From: Stemphylium vesicarium | Taxonomy: Eukaryota; Ascomycota; Dothideomycetes; Pleosporales; Pleosporaceae | Length of the DNA stretch: 64,000 nt | Reading direction: 5' to 3' | Assembly: GCA_004380135.1 (NCBI GenBank) | Contig: QXCR01000034.1 | Span: 62,001 to 126,000 of the forward strand | Shown here: positions 32,879 through 43,924 of the stretch, piece after piece | Numbering within the stretch: the stretch's first letter is position 1 | Layout: every line of letters starts with the position of its first letter | Made by a program: the position numbers and the translations under genes | The notes under the pieces: generated by a model | Databases searched by the model: none | Told to the model about the DNA's origin: nothing | What the model saw: the letters and a program-made list of their open reading frames with translations, nothing else

Positions 32879-35631
32879 ATGGCGACGACCAATTTCGATG
32901 GCGACTTCCCTACGCGAGGGCCCGTGGTTATGGGCGTATCGGCTGCGACGCTGGCCATATGCTCCATATTCGTGGGCCTTCGTCTAATCTCCAGATTTCT
33001 GGTGGTCAGGAAGCCAGGATGGGACGACTACACAATGCTTGCCGCATGGATTCTTGCGTTTGGTGCATCCTTTTCCATATGCTATGGTACGACAAAAGGC
33101 TTGGGGCGGAAGCAGGAGAACATACCACCCGAGTGGCAAGAGCCGATGAAGAAGTCATCCTACGTCTTCTCTGTGCTCTACGTATGTACACGACATCGGC
33201 TGTCCAAGTTGCTAGTGCTAACAGACTACAGAACCCCGCTTTGATGGCGACAAAAACCTCGATCCTCTTGTTTTACCTGACGCTCTCCAAAACCCACAAA
33301 GTATTTCGATGGGCTACCATTGCAACACTTGTCGTCGTCAACGTCGGTGGACTGGCTCTAACCATCCTGAACATCCTCCAATGTCGCCCTGTCGGCGCCG
33401 CATGGGCTTCCCTAGTCCCCAGCTCAGCGCACTGTACGAACATTGTTACTATATATCTCTCCTCGGCGCCTCTCAACATCATCACCGACCTAGCCATCCT
33501 ATTCCTGCCAATGCCTATCCTCACTAGCATGCGCTTGCCCAAAAAACAGAAGATCATTCTAGTCATCACATTCGGTTTTGGCATATTCGTAGCGGTCGTG
33601 GATGTCATTCGCATCGCATACCTTCAGGACGCGCAGCGCAACACTCTCGAGGCAGCTCAACAGCAGACATCCGAGAGCGGCAATGAACAGAGGAACACGG
33701 GTGATTTCGCATGGTTTTCTTCACTATCCTTTATGTGGAGCACTGTCGAGATCAACCTGGGCATAATGTGTGGCTGCGTTCCTGCCCTGAAGCCACTAGT
33801 CAGGAGATTTCTCCCCAGTTGGGTCATCGACCACACAATGCGCGACACGACGACACATACAAGCGACGAACCCGTCCTCCATCCCGATATACTTGATTCT
33901 CGCAGGCGCTCAGACCCATTGACACCTCCGGCTTCTCCACTGAGCAAGCCTCCTGCAGCCCGTAGGAGTGCTGGTGAGGAACCGATGGGGATGATGGACT
34001 TTTTAACAACACCAGATATGAACGAACTGCCGCAACTGAGGACTTCCAATACCAACGTTACCTACGCAACGACTGCCCGCACTCAACGCCAACAGATGAC
34101 CTTTTTCGACTTCGTCAACACAGGGCAGAAAAAGAACATCACTCTACGAAGTAACCAAGAATCCGTATACCCTGTCATTATGGTGACCATACTATTTTTT
34201 GTATGGGGATTTGCCTATGGGTTTCTGGATGTCCTGAACTCGCGGTTTCAAGAAGTTGCTCGCACCAGCGACTGGGAAACTGTGGGGCAACACTCTGCCT
34301 ACTTTGTCGGCTATCTCATTGGGCCCCTGACTTTCGGGCGCATCGTTTTTAGGGCCTGGGGATTCAAGGCTTGCTACATGGTCGGTCTGTCGGTCTATGC
34401 TTGTGGAACGCTCGTCTTCTGGCCTTCCGCTGTGCTCAATTCATTCCCCGCGTTCCTGGTCTCGAACTTCATCACCGGCGCAGGGCTTTCAACATTGGAG
34501 CTCGGCGCAAATCCCTTCATAGCTCTCTGCGGACCACCAGAGTATGCGGAAGTTCGACTGAACCTGTCGCAAGCCGTGCAAGCAGTCGGTACCATTGTGT
34601 CTCCGCTCTTGGCCAAGAAGGTCTTATTTCCTGCCGACGCCTCGAGCCTGATTGATGTCCAGTGGACGTATCTTGGCATCGCATTTTTCAACATCGCACT
34701 TGCAATCATCTACTTTTACGTACCTCTTCCAGAGGCTACGGACGAAGAGCTCGAGATCGCTAGCCAGCGTACTGTGCCAGAAGCACGCGAGGCCACAATC
34801 AACATTGGATCCAGGCCCGTCAGAGTCCTATGGATAAGCCTAGGCATGGCGGTCCTGTCACAATTTTGCTACGTCGGAGGCCAAGAGTCTACCTCTACCT
34901 CGTACAAGGAATACATCAACCGTGTCACACCTTCTGTCGACTACGTATCCCAACAGGCTTACGGTCATACTGCGTTTGCAGTGTCACGATTTCTGGCAGC
35001 CTTCATCGACATCTGGGTCAAGCCGCGCTTTAGTCTGATGGTCTTCTATCTAGGCGCGATTGCCTTTGCCGCTGCAGCAATACACACCACTGGTTCCACA
35101 GGTGCAGCAACCATTGCCATGGTCATGTTCTTCGAAGGCCCAATATTCCCACAAATCTTCGCCCAAGGCATACGCGGGATGGGCAAGCACACCAAAGACG
35201 CATCAGTGCTTCTTACCTCGGCTATTGGCGGAGGCGCTGTCTTCCCACCCATCATGTTCGCTGCGCTGAAAATTCACAACGCACAATACGCTTTCTGCGT
35301 CATTGCTGCCGCTTATTCTGTCGGCGCATTTTATCCGTTATACCTCAACATATTCCCGGCAGCCCGCAAGCTCTCCGATCCTGTGCGGGACGAGAAGACA
35401 AGACGAGAATCAGAGGCTGAAGAGAAACGGCGGGGCTCCACCAGCGAAAAGCTCAGAAGGTGGAGCAAAGCTAAGAAGCGGTTGAGCTGGACCAAAGACA
35501 ATCAAGGCCTGCCTTCGGTAGAGCATAGGGAGAGGCGCAGTTGGCCTGAAGGGCTGGCGCCGAGGAATGATAGTCTGGCTATTGAGCCTGTGCGTACTCC
35601 CAGCACAGCCAGCTCCGCCAGCAGTAGATGA
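32879..35631 (+). CDS. Rhodopsin-domain (Pth11-like) / FucP-type MFS permease fusion
   Basis: Exons 32879-33181 and 33232-35631 give 900 aa. Residues about 15-295 form a seven-helix fungal rhodopsin/Pth11-like domain: helix 1 VVMGVSAATLAICSIFVGLR, then KPGWDDYTMLAAWILA, ALMATKTSILLFYLTL, LNILQCRPV and FAWFSSLSFMWSTVEINLG. A polar linker follows (about 296-412, Ser/Pro/Thr-rich). Residues about 413-825 form a 12-helix MFS permease of the L-fucose/glucose-galactose type: LFFVWGFAYGFLDVLNSRFQ, FFxGYLIGP-like YFVGYLIGPLTFGR, GAGLSTLELGANPF and FFEGPIFPQIFAQGIRGMG. A charged Ser/Arg tail ends the protein. The reading frame crosses the linker with no stop and no intron needed. The single intron (33182-33231) has GTATGT, CTAAC and CAG. 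A sensor-plus-transporter role is inference; Pth11-like proteins are candidate membrane receptors. Confidence 0.88.
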
Positions 35632-36112
35632 TTGTGCTGCTTCATGTTTATTTCCTTTGTTTGCTTCTAATGTATGCGCACGATACCAATGATTTCGTAT
35701 GCATCACAGCTTGGCGTTTTCAGGGAGATACCATGGGTCATTTGCAGTCTTTGGGTTTAGCATGGGTGGTTCATCTGACTTTTTTACGCAAGCTGAAGTT
35801 TCGGCACCACTCGTGTCACTCATAGTCGTTGCCAACACGCTTTCATCTAATTCTACATCGTGTAAAATAGTCCGCAGTTGATGCGTAGAGTATGGGAAGG
35901 TAGTAGCTGGCAGGATTGAGATGAAGGCTGTTCATGATATCTAGATAGGTATTTAGACTACAAGCTTATAACACCTTCCTCCCCCTCACCATGACCTTCA
36001 CGTCTTCCCTCTCGCCATCCGCAGATCTTCCTTACTCCTCGAACCACATCATAAAACAGCACAACGTTCGCCTGCCGCACCACTCTCAACAATAAAAGCC
36101 CCAGGACTGCCT
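35632..36112. other. Convergent intergenic region
   Basis: About 480 nt of 3' flanks lie between the fusion gene and the minus-strand membrane-protein locus. Nothing else is seen. Confidence 0.4.
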
Positions 36113-36772
36113 TCAGGGCGGTATCCATTCTAAAAAAAACACATCCCAACCAGCCTTCAACGAGAAGAAATTCTCACCAGCAGCATCCGGATTTGCCATG
36201 CGCTTGACCGGGTAACAAATACACCCCTGCACCACAAAGAACAACACACACGAAGCAATGCGAGGCACCGTTAACGGGCTAAGCACCTTCATGACCGAGA
36301 AGCTCTTGCGATCCTTCTCGGCGTCTACAGAGAGTCGCACACCACGCGATGTCTCCCACGCATAGCCCAAAGGGTCGCGCCATCTCTGAAATTGCTCATC
36401 GAAATTCGCCCATAGCAACGCTTGAAACGCACAGCACCAGTACAATCTCCTGGAGTTGATGTACGCCTTGTAAAGCTCCAGCTCTGATAGAACCCAGAAG
36501 CACAGCGTGAAGTGTACTATGCTGGGTTGAAGGAGCGGTGCTTCGGTGTCGATGATGAGGGTGTAGAAGAGGCCGAGACAGGCTAGGAGGCAGGCTACAG
36601 TGATGATGTAGTAGGGTGATGCTGAGTGGTATACTGCCACGAGACGTGAGACGGTTGCCTAGGTTGTTTCTATTGTGTTTGGGTAGTAGTCTGCTAGCAG
36701 GAGGCAGATGTAGCAGACTGGTGGGATTGAGAGGAGGTGGGCGAGGAAGCGAATGGGTGGTATATGGACCAT
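36113..36772 (-). pseudogene. Polytopic membrane protein with one in-frame stop
   Basis: From an ATG at 36772 a minus-strand frame of 220 codons runs to a stop at 36113 with a single interruption, TAG at codon 38 (36659-36661). Before the stop is a membrane-like segment, PPVCYICLLLADYYP. After it, at least three more hydrophobic segments follow (YYIITVACLLACLGLFYTLI, HFTLCFWVLSELELYKAYI, IASCVLFFVVQGCICYPV) and a polar WANFDEQFQRWRDPLGYAWE block. Coding continues smoothly across the stop, so a CAG-to-TAG change is the simplest reading. A 60-nt in-phase intron ending at that TAG would need a poor GTCTGC donor and lacks a good branch site. The family is not recognised. It may still be active if the stop is spliced out or is an assembly error. 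Confidence 0.55.
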
Positions 36773-37186
36773 GATGATGGCTGTTGTTGATGATGTTTTA
36801 GAAGCTGTTATGATTGATAGAGCTCTGTGTTATGTTGCGGTGTGAGTATGAGTGTTTGGATTAAGTACTGGTCTGGTTTAGCGGAAGGTGCCAGCTGTAT
36901 ATATACACTGTGGCAACCGCAGAGAACCACGGTTTCTCATGGGATATCGGCGTGAGAAATCAGCGTGAGAAGGAGCTTCTGGGCATTTGGTGTTAAATTC
37001 TCATCATTCGTGATTGGCCTTGTTACTATCTTACGTCCAAGACAGCCCCTCTTTTCTTCTCCGTGACCAGCGCGATGCTAGACTGAACTAGGTTATCATA
37101 TCCATGCGAATGACTTATTGCATCAACTCCGTATCAATTTTTCTCTCTGCATACGCAGAAGTCTATTCTTTTCATTCAGTTGCCCT
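36773..37186. other. Intergenic region with a TATA-like element
   Basis: About 410 nt lie upstream of the broken membrane-protein locus. A TATATATA stretch at 36898-36905 lies about 126 bp upstream of the ATG at 36772 and reads as TATA on either strand. Confidence 0.4.
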
Positions 37187-37858
37187 TCAGGCAAGTACTA
37201 GGATACAACCTCTTGCCCAAGAACCAAAACTCAACTTCAAGATTCTGTCGTCCGAAAACTTTGCGCAATTTCTGCACCTGTTCCCGTCTTCCCATATGAT
37301 CACCTGTTCGTGACGAACAGCAGGGAGAGTATCTGCTAACGATACATCCTCCAGGGGCCTTTCGTGCGCAAGATCCCACAGCATGAAATCCAGCTCACGT
37401 AGCTCGATCAAACGACATTGCTTCCACGTATGTGAGGTCGTAAGCTCTTCAATATTGATCAATCCGAAGTTGAAAAAGCAACGACGGTAGTCCGTCGAGA
37501 TTGCCTCGGTATAGAGTTGACGGCAGCAACGAAGGATGCTGACCACGTTCATGTTAGGTTGATAAAACGTGTACCGATTTTGTGCGGGGGGCTTGAAGAG
37601 TTTATATTCAATTTTGACTGTCGAACCTGTGAAAACGAGCTCATGGATACAGATTCGGAGCTCGGCGGGCAGACGAAGAAGCGGCGAATTGATTTGATTC
37701 ATCTGGGCGCTAATTCATGTCAGCACTTGCACAATTTATCTAGCGAGCCACTGATAGGCACTGACGACTTACATCTGCTCGCACTGCGCCTTCTCGACCT
37801 GGCAGCTGTTTATGGCGGGCTGACCGCTGCTCATCTGGGAAGCGTCCTCGGTCTCCAT
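37187..37858 (-). CDS. Second small 2EXR/F-box-like hypothetical protein
   Basis: Exons 37773-37858 and 37187-37709 (minus strand) give 202 aa. The 63-nt intron has GTAAGT, a CTGAC branch and a TAG acceptor, and keeps the frame from AQCEQ into AQMNQINSPLLRLPAELRICI. The LLRLPAELRxxIxELVF block followed by ILRCCRQLYTEA (about 90) is the standard fungal 2EXR/F-box-like pattern. Function is unknown; related proteins are abundant in Dothideomycetes. The splice model is mine. An ATG just inside exon 2 would give a shorter single-exon protein starting MNQINSP. Confidence 0.72.
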
Positions 37859-38544
37859 CGTGATTGTCGTTGCTGACGCGGTCGTTGAAGCTTTGATTGT
37901 CGAAGTCGCCAAAGAGTGTGGGAATTCTTGGTGTGGGAGGTGCGGGGGAGTAGGAGCGTAAGAGGGTAAGTGAGTAGGTGGGTTGGTGAGGCGACTATAA
38001 CAACATGCAGCAAACGGAAACGGAAGGAGCAAAGGGCGCTAGCGCTCTCACCTTCACCTTCGCCTTCACTTCCTTGGCACATCAGGCAGCCAACTAGTAA
38101 AGGAGCGCGCCGGTAAAGTCGTATTATACTCTTTCTGATTGAGCCAGCCATCAAATGAAAACCGGAACAAGAGGCGATGATGTGAGTCTGGACACCAAAA
38201 ACTTGGGAAAAGCGATTCTGGCTGGATTAAATTGGACCACACAGCACAATAGCACGACGGCTCCAAAATAGCTTCGTCAGACAAGCTAAGGTGAGAGACG
38301 AATCTTCATAGTATTCGTTCATAAGAGAAGACAGCACAAGGCCACCCAACTTCCCAAAGAATCGCTATCGTGATGCAAGAAAAAGTAACAAAACAACAAA
38401 AGCGCAAGCCGTATTACAAAAATTCGTTTCTATGATGCTTAAAGCGAAGAAGAACGCCAGGAAATGCATGATATACATCCCTCTCGAAAATGCCTCCTCT
38501 TCTGAATATACGTTCTGAGTATTCCCTCCAATCATGCGACGTGT
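37859..38544. other. Intergenic region, 2EXR-like gene promoter and PLC 3' flank
   Basis: About 690 nt. The 150 nt directly upstream of the 2EXR-like start are pyrimidine-rich on the coding strand. No further gene is seen. Confidence 0.4.
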
Positions 38545-39957
38545 TTATAAAACCAATGCAGCAACGACTGCAACTACGAAGCCAAAGTATGTTGCACTGG
38601 GTTGTTGCAACACACTTGCGAGGGACGTAGTACCGCAGCACTCGCGGTCATAAGTGACGTTGTTAGCGCGGGCGGCGACCTCAAAGACGGAGCCATCGAA
38701 AGGGCCTTCGTTGTAAAAGTCGACGAGGAGGAAGTTCGGTGGGCGGCCCCAATCACCTATGAGCATGTTAGTGAAATGAACAATATAGTGCGAAACATCG
38801 GAATACATACTGATGCAAGTGTTAGACATGAGTCCTAGACTACCCTCTCCCTCCAAAGCATTGGTCTGGTTGATCTCAGCGACGTTGGGAACCAGTAGGT
38901 TGAGACCGGCAAAGGAGATTTCGGCGTTCAGGTTGTGGTTGGCCATGTACATGATGTCCCTCATCTTCGACTCTGCCATGCCCTCGGGTCGGCCTAGTGT
39001 GCAAGGGAAGTCGGCATCGGTGGGCGAAAAGGTTGTCTCCCACATGTTGTAGAACTCCCAGAGCAGATACGGCACGGCATCGGTATCGAAGTTGTAGTCG
39101 ATGAAGGTAATGACGCGGTCGTTGTTCAGAATCAGCTCGCCGAGCGTGGGCCAGTCGTTGAGCTCCATGGCGGTCTTGGGCGGCTGGTAGATGTACGGGC
39201 GAAGGCCTGAGGCTTCAATGGGTTCGGCAAAGTTGGAAGATGTGACGAGTGGGCTGCCATCTTCTTTCGTCTCGTCCCAGTTGGAGTTTCCGAAGAGGAT
39301 AGTGATGACGTCGAAGGGGTGGGACTCTACCCATTCTGTGACTTCACGAAGGTAGTCCTCGACAGTGCCGGCGTTGAGCAGGTCGCATGAGGAATGGCAG
39401 TAGTACAAGGTGCCGTTGACGTAGTGGGCTGAGCCCTGCAACATACGGACTCCATCATTCAGTTGCTGAGTTACAGAGTATTCTTGGTTGCGCGCGATGT
39501 TGTTCTTTCGTGTGTACGGCGAGTTGTGGGCGCATACTTCGGTGATGTTGGAGTACTTGCGATTGCAGAATTCGAGGTAGTTGTTACACGCCTGGGTGTT
39601 GGACGGCAGGGCAGGGGCTGTCTCGGTACCAGTTGGCGTCAAAGTCCTATTCCCTCCTCCGATTTCCGTAACAGGGTCCCCGCTACTTGTGATGGTGCCA
39701 TTGGACGATTGTGTGCTGCCAGATGAAGCTGAGGAGGCGGCTGACGTGATGGTCGCAAAGGTGCTGCCTTCAAAGTCCGACGGCACAGTTGGATTGGGCC
39801 CAAGGTCGTCGCCTGTCAAACTTCGTAGTGATCCAGTAAGTGTAATGACCGACGCTGACGCTGACGCTGACGCCGAGTCGGAGGATGAGGAGTCGGAGTT
39901 GCTTTGGCCTGCAGTGAGACCCGCAAGCCACACGAGCGAGAGAATCGCGCCCTTCAT
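38545..39957 (-). CDS. Secreted, probably GPI-anchored PLC-like phosphodiesterase
   Basis: Exons 38811-39957 and 38545-38756 (minus strand) give 452 aa. A signal peptide (MKGAILSLVWLAGLTAG) and an Asp/Ser/Ala/Thr-rich stalk are followed by a PI-PLC X-like barrel. It begins at ACNNYLEFCNRKYSNITEVCAH, with His in CAHNSP and a second His in YYCHSSC, the positions of the two catalytic histidines in this superfamily. LREVTEWVESHPFDVITIL and VITFIDYNFDTDAVPYLLWEF are typical of the fungal PLC-like group. The C-terminus (ATYFGFVVAVVAALVL after a small-residue stretch) fits a GPI-anchor signal. The 54-nt intron 38757-38810 is stop-free in frame. Start: the ATG at 39957; three codons upstream there is only a GTG. 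The substrate is unknown and the enzyme may act on cell-surface lipids. Confidence 0.88.
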   Translation of the reverse strand: MKGAILSLVWLAGLTAGQSNSDSSSSDSASASASASVITLTGSLRSLTGDDLGPNPTVPSDFEGSTFATITSAASSASSGSTQSSNGTITSSGDPVTEIGGGNRTLTPTGTETAPALPSNTQACNNYLEFCNRKYSNITEVCAHNSPYTRKNNIARNQEYSVTQQLNDGVRMLQGSAHYVNGTLYYCHSSCDLLNAGTVEDYLREVTEWVESHPFDVITILFGNSNWDETKEDGSPLVTSSNFAEPIEASGLRPYIYQPPKTAMELNDWPTLGELILNNDRVITFIDYNFDTDAVPYLLWEFYNMWETTFSPTDADFPCTLGRPEGMAESKMRDIMYMANHNLNAEISFAGLNLLVPNVAEINQTNALEGEGSLGLMSNTCISMYSDVSHYIVHFTNMLIGDWGRPPNFLLVDFYNEGPFDGSVFEVAARANNVTYDRECCGTTSLASVLQQPSATYFGFVVAVVAALVL

Positions 39958-40981
39958 GATCGTCACAGGGGTCGAACGCTCCCCAGATTTCCTTTTCTAA
40001 TCGATGCGCTCTCAAAACGGGTACAACTACCTATCAGGTAATTCTGATGCACGTGTAATGGAGGGTCGTTCAGTCGTTGAGAAAAATGAAGGCGGATTGG
40101 CGAACTCGCTGCTGCGCAGTGCCGCTTGACCCGGGTTCAGGGTGCACGAGCGGTTGGGCTGCGATACCGTATAACCGTGGGGGGAGGAACGGGAAGTTAC
40201 AGTTTCGAAAATGAAGGGATATCCAAGACACAATCAACGTTGAGTGAAGAACAGCAAACTATGCGACTGAAGGGGGCCCTGGAGACAGATGAGGCGATGC
40301 GCGCAGCGATTGTTTTGCAAGCGGGTGAACGGGCCAACTGAGGGATCCTGGCCGTGAAGGCCGAGTGACGTCGGCCGGTGTTTAAGCCTCTCAGGGCCTT
40401 TCTTCGCACCCAACGATCTGCAGTAGCCGCGCGACGGATCGGCTTCGACACGTCATATGCAAGAGTCTGGAACGCTTGCATACCCACGAGGTGGCTGGGA
40501 TCATGCTAGTATGCAGCTGTAGAGCTGTAAAATATGGCATTTGGGGATAGATATCCTGAACTGGAAGCAGCATTGTACGGCCCATCGAGGTCCGCAGTAG
40601 ATCGGCATTGCTGTGCGTAGATGTGCAATGTAATGTAATGTTGCTGTGCTATACTCGGTGTACTGTTTACAGGACGCCCCATTTGGGGCGAAGATCTTCA
40701 CAAAAACGCCGCATGTAGTAAACATACGCGTATACTTGCCCTCACCGCAGCGACAATTGGGCTCCAAATATAGGGCATTACGTTTCACGTATATGCTGTG
40801 CTTACGATCAGGCGCGCTGTACATATGGAAGAGTATACTTCCATCTTTCCTGTGGAGAGAAAGTTTGAACAACTTCTGAGCAGCCAATGGCCTCCTACCG
40901 TACATATATACATCATTACCATACAGTGAGGCCAGCTTGTCTAGGCATCAAATATACACAGTTTACTACTTTCCCAAACCC
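39958..40981. other. Intergenic region, PLC-like promoter
   Basis: About 1.0 kb, containing the upstream region of the PLC-like gene and the 3' flank of the next minus-strand gene. No gene is supportable. Confidence 0.4.
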
Positions 40982-41606
40982 TCAAGCACTAGACCCCCCA
41001 CTGCTAAAAAACTCCTCAAACCGCGACTTCCCCCTCAACCCCTCAATCTCCCTCTGTAGCACATCAATCCGGTAATTCTTAAACGCCTTCTCAATCCTCT
41101 GCCTGCTCTCGGGGTCCTTAGTAACTACCCTTGACGCACTCGCCGTGCCCGTGAGCAAGCCTAGCTCACCCCCAAGGAACAGTCCACCAACGGAAAAGAA
41201 AAAGTAAGTTGCTGCGTCGCCCCAGCGCGAAGGCCCCCGAATCTGCGCCGTGATGTCGGGAATGGGTTCTGTGCGACCGTCGGCGAAACGCACTTCTACG
41301 GGCTTTTCTACCGCGCGGAAGGCTTTGAAGTAGGCGAGGCGCATGGCGCGCAGACGGAAGGCTGTGCAGAGACCTAGGCCGAGTCCGAGTGCTGAGCCTA
41401 CGCCTGCGTGGAATGAGACTTTTCCGCCTGCGCTTTTGAGCACGTCGCGATCTTGCTGGTTAAGGCTGTTCAGAGTCAATTCAGTGCTCTTTCGCCGGTG
41501 CGAGTACGGGAATTGTTTTGACTTACTCATGCTGTAGGTGCTCTTCGGCGAGTTGCTGGAGGTCCTTGGAGCGGCGATCGCGGAATGCTGCTAGTGATTC
41601 GGCCAT
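40982..41606 (-). CDS. Small conserved membrane protein, function unknown
   Basis: Exons 41527-41606 and 40982-41465 (minus strand) give 187 aa. The intron (41466-41526) has GTAAGT and CAG and joins HLQHD to LNQQDRDVL in frame. A soluble helical N-terminus (MAESLAAFRDRRSKDLQQLA) is followed by a Gly-rich hydrophobic segment, GVGSALGLGLGLCTAF (about 45-60), then a second, FFFSVGGLFLGGELGLLTG (about 115-133). The C-terminus is charged and helical. Glycine-zipper helices of this kind are common in small mitochondrial inner-membrane proteins, which is only a guess at location. I do not recognise the family. Confidence 0.72.
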
Positions 41607-42093
41607 GTTGACAGTGTAGGTTTAGGTATGTGTGCGCGTTCTTTGGTTCCGGTGATTTAAATGGTTTGAATAGTTGAGCTTTGGTAGTTCTCAGACGGTA
41701 GCTGTCATATGCTAGGGCGAAGACTAAATATGGCAACTTTTGGTAGTGTGGATAGGTTCATGATGATTCTGGTCGCAACCATGACATCATGCGGACTTGA
41801 CGGAACCTAACCACGGTGGGTAGCTTGCTCGCACGAGCACATGGAGACCATCGTCATGTGCTGCAGAGGGTGGAGTAATTCATTCAGAAAACTTGGTTGG
41901 CTTCAATTCAGGTACCTAAAACTATGTTGTGATGCGATGCAAACAAATATGCTCCACGAGCGTTTTACGCCTACCAAACGCCTTGCTCATCTAGAGCCCA
42001 CAAACGCCGTGGTACATGCTAGGCTACCAATAATAGAGTTTTGAGTAAGCGCAATTCCATGCACAGGAGTACTAGGACAGGCAATAAGATACT
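41607..42093. other. Intergenic region
   Basis: About 490 nt between two minus-strand genes. It holds the promoter of the small membrane protein and the 3' flank of PTC5. Nothing else is seen. Confidence 0.4.
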
Positions 42094-43924
42094 CTATAAC
42101 TTGGCCTTGACCTCAGGCTCCGCAGCGCTAGCCTCTTGGTTTCGGGTGACGTTACCGGTGCCTGCGCCTTCGCCAAAGAAGATGACTTCAACGGTCAGGT
42201 CATCCCTGTATCGTCGAGAGAAGGGGCTTGGAAGTGTGAGCAGAGCACTAAGCTGATCTTGATCCTTGCCTCCAAGTGCGTTTCGGACGAGATGGGTAGC
42301 TGCGTTCTTGTCCTCGACTACAAAACGCTCGTTCAGGCTGGTCTTGGTACCCCATTGCTGTTGACGGATGGGTGCACGCTGGCCTTCTCCGTTGTCGCCG
42401 GCTGCCTGCTCGACTGGTAGCTGCTTCTGGGTAGACCACCAGCTCTTGAGCCACGATTGAGTCTGCGAACCTTGACTGGCTGGGTTACCCTGGGCATCGA
42501 GCCATTGGCCAACTAGGCCGACAACTTCCTCATTGGTCAGCATTTCCCACAAGCCATCCGTGGCCATGACGACGAAATCACCCTTCTCAGGCTCGACCTT
42601 GGTTGTGGTGATGACAGGCTCAGCAGTAACATAAGGTGGCGTCTTAAGCAGTGCTGAAGGTGTTCGTGCAAAGTACGACTTCTTCAGTTCGGCATTCGTC
42701 TCGAGGGACCACTTGTAGTAGGCGTCTCCAAAAGCGCGAGACGGCTCCAATCCACCCAAGATGCGGCCATTCCTGACTACGTTGGGTTCACCAGGGTGTT
42801 CCTTGCGCAGGCGCTCTGCCTCACTAGTTGTTCCACCCGTCTGGTCTTCTGATAGAGGGGTCACGGTCCATTTTCCATTGGCGCCTCGGCGACCGAGGAT
42901 AGCGCGAGAGTCGCCGGTGCATGCAACTCGCAGGAGCTTGGAGCGGCTATCGTAGAAGGAGAGGAGAGCGCATGAACCGGATAGAGCAGGTGCAAGAAGC
43001 TCGGCAGCGGCGACCTTGGACTGAGCCTTGCGCACCTTCTGGACGGATTCGTGCACAATTTCATTGTCTAGCCTTGTGAAACCAGTCTTGATGGCTCTGT
43101 CGATGGCGTCGGGGCTCGGGAAATGTAGCGAAGGGTCTTCGACCGCGGACTTGTAGGTGGTGTTGAGCTCGCGGGCGACGTAGGAGATGAGCGTCTGGCG
43201 GAGTTTGGCTGAAGTAACCCAGCCACTGTGCGGGTTAGTACATGGGTATCTACTGTTTACTCCGGCCTCTGACATACCTGTGCCCGTCAAAGACACCCCA
43301 GAACATCCAGTCGCTAGCATTTGCGCCATTGTCGGTAGCCGCCAGGTTGGATGGTACTTCGATGATCTTCTCGGCATGGTCGTCTTCAATGGGGTCGTTA
43401 CTGGGTATCTGCACGACATCGTATCGCACCACGCCCTGTCCTCTTCCTACTAGCCATGATTCTTCGTTCTTCCTCAACTTGGCTGTCGCTTGGTCCGGGT
43501 CCAGCATCTCGAGCACCTTCCTACCGTAGTCATCTGTCTCTTTTGAGATGGGGGCAGTGCCGGTAATGGTGCCCGTATACAGCTCTCCGGGGCCCACGAC
43601 AAGCGCCTTCCGTGTAGTCTCGTTGTTGGCTGCGCTGGTGAGGTTCCTGGCTTGGTCGGCGGGGGAATGAGAGTGGCCTGTTGCTGACTTGCCGTTGTAA
43701 GCGTAAAAGGCACCCGAGGCGACGGCGGCAGCTACCAGCGCACCTGTGATGGCGCGGAACTGCATGGACGAAGAAAGGACCGTGGTGGGTGCACGCTGTC
43801 TGCCGTGATGGTGAGCCCGGTAGCCTAGGCCATTGCTCGGCGCGAAGACGCCGACACGGCTACGGGCGAGCTTGCGCAGGCACGGGCGGCGTGCAGAGCG
43901 AAGCACTTGGAAGGCAGCCCGCAT
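42094..43924 (-). CDS. PTC5: Mitochondrial PP2C phosphatase, PTC5-like (pyruvate dehydrogenase phosphatase)
   Basis: Exons 43278-43924 and 42094-43225 (minus strand) give 592 aa. The Arg-rich, acid-poor N-terminus is a mitochondrial presequence. A hydrophobic segment, AITGALVAAAVASGAFYAY (about 58-76), follows and may anchor the protein in the inner membrane. PP2C motifs are WMFWGVFDGHSGW (split by the 52-nt intron), RVACTGDSRAIL, EPSRAFGDAYYKW, VMATDGLWEML and YRDDLTVEV. Yeast Ptc5 dephosphorylates and activates the E1-alpha subunit of pyruvate dehydrogenase in the mitochondrial intermembrane/matrix compartment. The ATG at 43924 lies 225 bp from the divergent RQC1 start. Confidence 0.91.

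Noticed and set aside
6934..38810. Four introns that are multiples of three and stop-free (6934-6984, 15826-15873, 29838-29906, 38757-38810), considered as exitron-like coding introns
   Set aside because: With about 46 introns in the window, roughly one in seven short introns should be stop-free and in frame by chance, so four is not an excess.
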